Origin: Lophium mytilinum
Taxonomy: Eukaryota > Ascomycota > Dothideomycetes > Mytilinidiales > Mytilinidiaceae
NCBI GenBank assembly: GCA_010093605.1
Contig: MU004190.1
Location: forward strand, 496,001 to 560,000
DNA: 64,000 bases
Direction of reading: 5' to 3'
The stretch's first letter is position 1, and every line of letters starts with the position of its first letter. The notes under the pieces were generated by a model. The model was not told the DNA's origin and did not search any database. It worked only from the letters and a program-made list of their open reading frames with translations. The translations under genes and the position numbers were made by a program. Below, one piece after another: positions 58,972 through 64,000 of the stretch.

Positions 58972-60649
58972 TTACCTTCTCACCTTCCCTAGCACAGTAA
59001 TAATCCCACTCCCCGCCTCAACCCTCCATCCCGCGTTAAGAAGTACCCTCACAACCGCCGGCCCCAACTTCCCCCTCCCGCCCTCCGAATGCCGCCCCAC
59101 ACCCACAATAATGCTATACCCGTCTCCTACGCCCCTCCTCCCCGCCCCAGGAATCCGCTGCTCCCCCAGCCCCGCCCACCACGCCGCGACCCTACGATCC
59201 GCGATGCGCACCGCGTCCTTGACGTTCACGCCGTGCAGATCCAACTGCGTCGCCGTGCTCTGCGCTGCAACCAGCGCATCGGCTTCTGCGGCGGACATCG
59301 CGAGGGCCGCGGCGTGGTAGTCGTGACCGAGCTGCGCGTAGTAGCCCGAGGCTGCTTTCATCAGGTTATCAGATTTGCCGCGGCGGTACGCGGAATTGGC
59401 TTGAGCGAAGGCGTTTGTGCGCGCGGTGGAGAGGGCGGCCGCGGTGGGGGAGTGCAGGACGGGGAGGGAGGATTTGTTCGTGGGGGTGGTGGGACGGTCG
59501 TTTTCGGAGGTGTCGAGGTTGAGGGGGGCGTAGTGAGGGATGAGCTGGATACCGCCCGGTCTGGTGCCGGAGGGGGAGCTGCGGTTGTGGGTTGTGAGGA
59601 GTCTCGCTAGCTCGTGGGCGGATGCGGTGGAGGGGGATGTGAGCCTGATGATAGCGGAGGCTTGGGCGAAGTTTAAGGAGGGGAAGTCCGTCGTGAGATC
59701 GAATGCGTTGGAGACTGTGGTGGGGTCCGGTTCCAGGCTCTCGTGCTCTTTCAAGTTCTTCTCTATGAGAGCCATGATGGTGGCAGGAATGGACGCGCCA
59801 TTTTTGTGGTAGAGAGAGTCGACAGACTTCTTGGGAATGCCAGTCTTGCTGGCAATCAGCTCGATACTTTTCCCTGCATCCAGCCATATATTGGACGGGG
59901 TCGATGTGCCGCTCGGTGAAGGCGACGACGAGCTACTACTCTGACCAAGAGGATTCCTTTTCTTCTTCCCCTTGCCCTTCCGACCCCGAGAGGCGACCAT
60001 ATGCTCCACCGAAAAGGCATCAATGCCTTTCGGGATGATGCCGCCCTCATCGGTAGTCGAGTTTTCGAAGTACACGAGATTCAGCAACTCATCCGTAGCT
60101 TGCCCATAGTTCCCCCCGCACTTCTGGAGGATGAACTGTATGCGCTGCAGCCTAACAGTGGGAAAGGTCTCCCGAAGCATCACCTCTTTCGTCTCGTCCG
60201 GGAGCTTCTCGGCATCGTCGAAATAACCGCCGTGAGCTCCCAGAAGATCTCCAGACGAACTAGACCCAGACACAGAAGGTGTACTGAGGCTGATCCCAGA
60301 GACTCCATTGGTGAGGCTCGTGAGGTCGCTCCTCGAGGGCGAAGAGCGGCTTCCGGCGGTTGACTCTGACTCCGTTGAAGTGTCCGCCTCGCGCTGCAAG
60401 CCACTGCTGCCAGACGCGTCAAACTCTGTGTTTTGCTCCTCAATCGCACTCTGTTTTATCCCATCAAGTATTTGGCGTGCGTCCGCCACGTCCTGGGCGT
60501 TGTCAAGGTCGTAGTCGGCGCATATTGCGTAGATCAGGGCAGGGTCTACTGGCGGGCAGTATTCCCTCTGAAGTTAGGTCAGTGGATAGTCATGGCACGT
60601 GCAAGTGAAGTTATTTACGTACCTCTAGAAGCAGTAGTGGGTCATCCAT
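58972..60649 (-). CDS. CUE/Smr-domain protein (Cue2-like)
   Basis: Two exons on the minus strand: a 27-nt first exon (60649-60623) and 60567-58972, with a 55-nt intron, give 540 aa. Exon 1 encodes M-D-D-P-L-L-L-L-E and joins R-E-Y-C-P-P-V-D-P-A-L-I, so the start is well placed. CUE-like helices lie at ~15-50 (D-P-A-L-I-Y-A-I) and ~132-180 (L-R-E-T-F-P), and a further helical region at ~240-290. DUF1771 lies at ~405-455 and the Smr domain at ~455-540 with L-D-L-H-G and G-R-H-S motifs. This is the layout of yeast Cue2, the endonuclease that cuts mRNA at colliding ribosomes in no-go decay; here the Smr histidines and the L-D-L-H-G motif are intact. A cytosolic role in ribosome quality control is inferred by family. 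Confidence 0.87.
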
Positions 60650-61366
60650 ACTTTGACGTGGCGGGGTATTCAGATCTTTCAGCCTTTGGTCGGAAATTGA
60701 GCATATTCAAATGATTGGTGGGTATGTGGATTGGCTGTGCAGGCTGAGCAACTAATATCGCTCAGTCGTATGCAGAGAGTGTGGTGTGTGTGTAAAGAAT
60801 GTGGTTTGAAGGTGGGTTTAAGTAGTCAGTGTGGGCAAGAGAGTGAACGTCGTCGTCAATGACGGGCTGAGCCGCTTGTGCCGCAATCTTGGCATCAGCA
60901 TTTCGGGGTCAGAGATTCTGTCGGGCCTTTACATTCACTCTGCGTCATTAGAGTCCGTGTAGCGGTATAGAAGAGAGACATAGTGATAGATGTTATAGTT
61001 GCGAGGAGTCTTGATTGATGGTTCCATTGTCAGCGGCAAGATCTTCCTTCTCGAGGTCGCCTCCAAGTCCTTTCTGAATCGCGATTGCAACGCAAGTCCT
61101 TCGTAGATATTTTCATTCAGAAGCCAAGTCTCCAGAAACTGTCTCTTTCCTTTTCATTTCAAGTTTCGGTCCAATTCCCATACCTCTCCAACAAACTGGC
61201 GCCCCAATTGTAGAACATTTGGGGCATACTTCCGGTCTAGCTACACCCGTCTGTGATGGTTGTTCAGAAATGCTTCCAACGGCACATCTCAGAGTAGCTC
61301 GGCGAGGTAGCGAGCTGTTCCATAGTATTTTATTACAGATAAATCTTTTTGGGGAGGTCCCAGCAG
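60650..61366. other. Upstream region of the CUE/Smr gene, 0.7 kb
   Basis: Promoter of the minus-strand CUE/Smr gene, then the 3' flank of the next minus-strand gene. The open frame at 61219-61455 has no support. Nothing else seen. Confidence 0.45.
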
Positions 61367-63304
61367 CTATGAGTTGCGTGGTGGCATCTCAACCACGTCG
61401 ACCATCCCCTCGTCCACAACCCCCCTTTTCTCAGCCTCGGTTCCCAGCCTCCTGATCTCTGCCTCGAACTCCTCCTTCCACCTCTCATAAACCCTCACTA
61501 CCTCAGGATCCAGTCTTCCCTTGCCACTCCCACCGTTCCCCTCACCCTCGACCCCATCTTCCACCAACCCCCGCTCTAGCAGCCAAACCTCCCCTTTGTA
61601 CCACCGCTCAACCCACCGCACAAGCACAAGCCCTAGACTCCCCACCCCAATTACAAACGGAATGAGCTGGCCCACACTCGCCAACCCCGTCAACCCCTCG
61701 ATCCTATTCCACCTAATCGTCAACTCCAGCTGCAAAATAAAAAACACGTGAATCCAGAGATGGGATATAGTAAAACACCAACTCTCCGCCAGCGTCCACC
61801 CCCTCTTCGGCGCCTTCGGCAGCAAAATCGCCGCCGCAACAGCTGTCCCTTCATGGGAAGGTAGAGGCGCATAAGTCTCCGGCCGCAGAAAGTCCGGGTA
61901 CGTCAGCGCCACGTACAGATGGTAGGGTATGTTCCAGTCGTCGACGAGATTAGCGCGGGAGAGGTGCGTGAATAAGACTGCCACGCGGCGGGGGAACCGG
62001 AGGGTGAGTTGGTACTTCAGCACGTGGCGGTGGCAGGCGAAGAAGGACGGGATGCGGGATGCGATGTCGAGGGCTTCAGAGGAACAGAATTGGGGGGCCT
62101 CGGTGACTTGTGCGCGGTGGCCGAGTGGGAGGCGCATATAAAGCTTGTAGAGCCGAGCTGAGCGGCCGGATAAAGTGGCGGACTTCGTGGCAGCCATGCA
62201 GCGCGTGAGGTAGAGAGACCCATGGTAGACGTCCTCGAAGACGCGGAAGTCGCCCGTTTGGAGGGGTGTTGCGGCGGCTTGGGTGTGAGCTTGCTCTTGG
62301 GGTCGAGAGTATACTGGAGAGATGGGTGTCTCTGAATCTTGAGAGGTTCTCCGGGAAGGTGAGTATAAAGCCGGCCGGTGCGTGTCCTGGTTTGGCGCAT
62401 CTCCACCCTCATCCAATGACTCCGTGGTTAAAGCATCTCCTGACGTCCGATGATGATCCATCGTAGTGACAACCCCAGCTTCGCGCCTTTCCCTCTTCTG
62501 GCGCTCTAGTTCCTCAAACCGAGCAACCGTCTCTAAAAACCCCCTTTTAGCTTTCTGAAACATGAAATAGCTCCTCACATTAACAGCCTCTAACCCAATC
62601 CTATGAACATGCCCCAGCATCGCCACAACCGGCACCACCTTTGCATACGTCCGAAACCCGCCAAACATATCCAGCTTCGCCAAAAAGAACACAAAAGTGC
62701 CACATGGCGTCTCCACCATCTCATCAATCCCACGAAACCAGAACCAGACCAGCAAGCTTTGGCATCCTATATCCATACACTCCGTAAACACCCGCCTCGT
62801 CACGCTATTGCGGAAATTCTCTTTAGCATGTGGGCTTTGCGTGCGGGCGCCAGTGAGGCACTGCCACGCGAAGATCTGCAGGATGATGAACGCTTCCACA
62901 GCGTAGATCTCGGCGGCGTTGACAGCGGCGTAGAGGATGGAGACGATGAAGAGGGCGACGGTGAACACGGTGATGCTGTCGCGGAGGAAGGGGGCTTCGG
63001 AGGCGAGGAAGTATTTGGCGAACCAGACGGCGAGGGCTTGGGTGTAGATGCCGATTCGGATTCCGATGCCGTAGATGTCGTTGTTGCCGGTGAAGCCGCA
63101 GTGGTGGGCGGCGCGGGGCTGGAGTGGTTTCGTGCTTTCGTGGGTTTGCGAGATCTGCTCGATTCTGTCCTTTATGAGAATCGAAGCATGGAGGCCAGAG
63201 TTCCAGTTTGCGCTTGTACGTAGCGCGTTTGTGAGAGTTGATGAAAGGAGAATGGTGGCTATAAATGCAATGAGATAAACGAAACGAGTTTCTATTTGAA
63301 ACAT
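61367..63304 (-). CDS. Fungal multi-pass membrane protein, function unknown
   Basis: Single exon, 645 aa, ATG at 63304. An N-terminal hydrophobic segment (~8-28) is followed by C-G-F-T-G-N-N-D-I-Y-G-I-G-I-R-I-G, a motif shared by a fungal-specific family of membrane proteins. Helices lie at ~85-105, ~110-130, ~135-150, ~185-200 and ~215-235. A long charged, Ser/Pro-rich cytosolic-looking loop (~250-350) follows, and two more helices near ~535 and ~570. The C-terminus is charged. I do not recognise a function. No intron is needed and codon use is like the neighbouring genes. Confidence 0.82.
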   Translation of the reverse strand: MFQIETRFVYLIAFIATILLSSTLTNALRTSANWNSGLHASILIKDRIEQISQTHESTKPLQPRAAHHCGFTGNNDIYGIGIRIGIYTQALAVWFAKYFLASEAPFLRDSITVFTVALFIVSILYAAVNAAEIYAVEAFIILQIFAWQCLTGARTQSPHAKENFRNSVTRRVFTECMDIGCQSLLVWFWFRGIDEMVETPCGTFVFFLAKLDMFGGFRTYAKVVPVVAMLGHVHRIGLEAVNVRSYFMFQKAKRGFLETVARFEELERQKRERREAGVVTTMDHHRTSGDALTTESLDEGGDAPNQDTHRPALYSPSRRTSQDSETPISPVYSRPQEQAHTQAAATPLQTGDFRVFEDVYHGSLYLTRCMAATKSATLSGRSARLYKLYMRLPLGHRAQVTEAPQFCSSEALDIASRIPSFFACHRHVLKYQLTLRFPRRVAVLFTHLSRANLVDDWNIPYHLYVALTYPDFLRPETYAPLPSHEGTAVAAAILLPKAPKRGWTLAESWCFTISHLWIHVFFILQLELTIRWNRIEGLTGLASVGQLIPFVIGVGSLGLVLVRWVERWYKGEVWLLERGLVEDGVEGEGNGGSGKGRLDPEVVRVYERWKEEFEAEIRRLGTEAEKRGVVDEGMVDVVEMPPRNS

Positions 63305-63761
63305 CGCGATAGAACAATGGGAAGACGCAAAGATCGCATAAGCCCGCGAGATCTAGAAGGAAGCGCATGGTGGAAGTTAATGGTCTTGCCGTGCCCATAA
63401 TGCTATAACTGTGCCGCTAAAGGCTGCTACGCTGCATGTTTCAACTTAGCGCCCGCGCAAAGGCGAGCGCTACAACGGGATCTAGCCTTGCTAGTAGATT
63501 CTGAGGCTGATTAAGAGTATAGAATTATGTCGAAAACCTATAAATATGGAGAAGACTGCAAATTTGTGAGGTCGACGAGGGGTCGCCCTTTAATGACGTC
63601 CAGAAGGTACTGAAAGGCAAGCCAATCATATTCAAGCCAGTGATTACTTCTGATTGCAAGACGCTCTGAGGAGAATTTAGATCATCCTAAATTACGGGAA
63701 CAAATCCCAAGTACCAAGAGAAAGTGATAATAGTAAATCTACCTTCGTCCAAAAGGGACCT
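63305..63761. other. Intergenic region, 0.46 kb
   Basis: Promoter of the membrane-protein gene and 3' flank of the partial gene at the window edge. Nothing else seen. Confidence 0.45.
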
Positions 63762-64000
63762 TCAACCAACATCAAAACTCCAACTACCACGAGCACAAAC
63801 TGGGGTATTCAAGTGCAAGACATGCAAGGCATAAGGAGGATAATGCAACCCATAGTCGTCAACAACGCCGCCGTCCCAATCAATCCCTGTCAAAGCTTCC
63901 TTTCCATTAAACATCACGCCTAAAAAGTAATTAGCAGGTACTCGATAAAGCATGTTGGAAGTTTGCTCACCAATGCATCCCGGTCCTCTCGACATGAGGA
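63762..64000 (-). CDS. Last exon of a gene running off the window (partial)
   Basis: On the minus strand the frame ending at 63762 is open to the window edge, but a good intron is visible: GTGAGC donor near 63970, GCTAAT branch site and TTTTTAG acceptor at 63920. The terminal exon is then 63919-63762, about 52 codons, with F-N-G-K-E-A-L-T-G-I-D-W-D-G-G-V and C-A-R-G-S-W-S-F. The product is not recognisable from this fragment. An alternative reading without splicing starts at an ATG at 63995, but the splice signals make it less likely. Confidence 0.5.
   Translation of the reverse strand, partial: LMSRGPGCIGEQTSNMLYRVPANYFLGVMFNGKEALTGIDWDGGVVDDYGLHYPPYALHVLHLNTPVCARGSWSFDVG

Overview
The window looks like a chromosomal segment of a filamentous ascomycete (Pezizomycotina, possibly Dothideomycetes). 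Genes carry one to five short introns (mostly 47-86 nt, GTATGT/GTAAGT donors, CTAAC-type branch sites), there are fungus-specific families (copper fist, bZIP+DUF3425, PigL_N-type domain, DUF3433), and one 11.6-kb block has the extreme TA-rich, stop-filled composition left by repeat-induced point mutation (RIP). Exon borders below were placed by hand from splice motifs, reading phase and family expectation.

Left part (1-20 kb): a copper-fist regulator; a 3.6-kb stretch with no convincing gene; a Rec114-like meiotic recombination gene (minus) that shares a 379-bp promoter with an ARID/RFX RSC9-type chromatin-remodelling subunit (plus); three ~150-bp degenerate tandem repeats; a 1688-aa ankyrin/RCC1/double-BTB protein with a glycine/arginine-rich tail; and a FAD-dependent oxidoreductase gene broken by one extra T.

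Centre (20-35 kb): a DUF3433-type membrane-protein gene on the minus strand is cut in two by an insertion at 20921-32541. The insertion has near-perfect 19-bp terminal inverted repeats and a perfect 10-bp target duplication, as in Mutator-like elements. Nested in it is a 7890-bp Ty3/gypsy-type LTR retrotransposon with two 202-bp LTRs and its own 5-bp target duplication. Both are heavily RIP-mutated. The host gene also has a nonsense codon and apparent frameshifts.

Right part (35-64 kb): a small secreted protein next to the transposon block; a multi-KH vigilin/Scp160-type RNA-binding protein; two secreted berberine-bridge-type FAD oxidases flanking a PigL_N + LIM protein; a SNF2/Rad16-like helicase; a small membrane protein; a bZIP-DUF3425 regulator; a 9-bp minisatellite; a Cue2-like CUE/Smr nuclease; a large fungal membrane protein; and the last exon of a gene running off the window. 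Most genes are housekeeping or regulatory. The accessory character lies in the nested transposon, the two decayed genes beside it, the secreted protein and the two oxidases.
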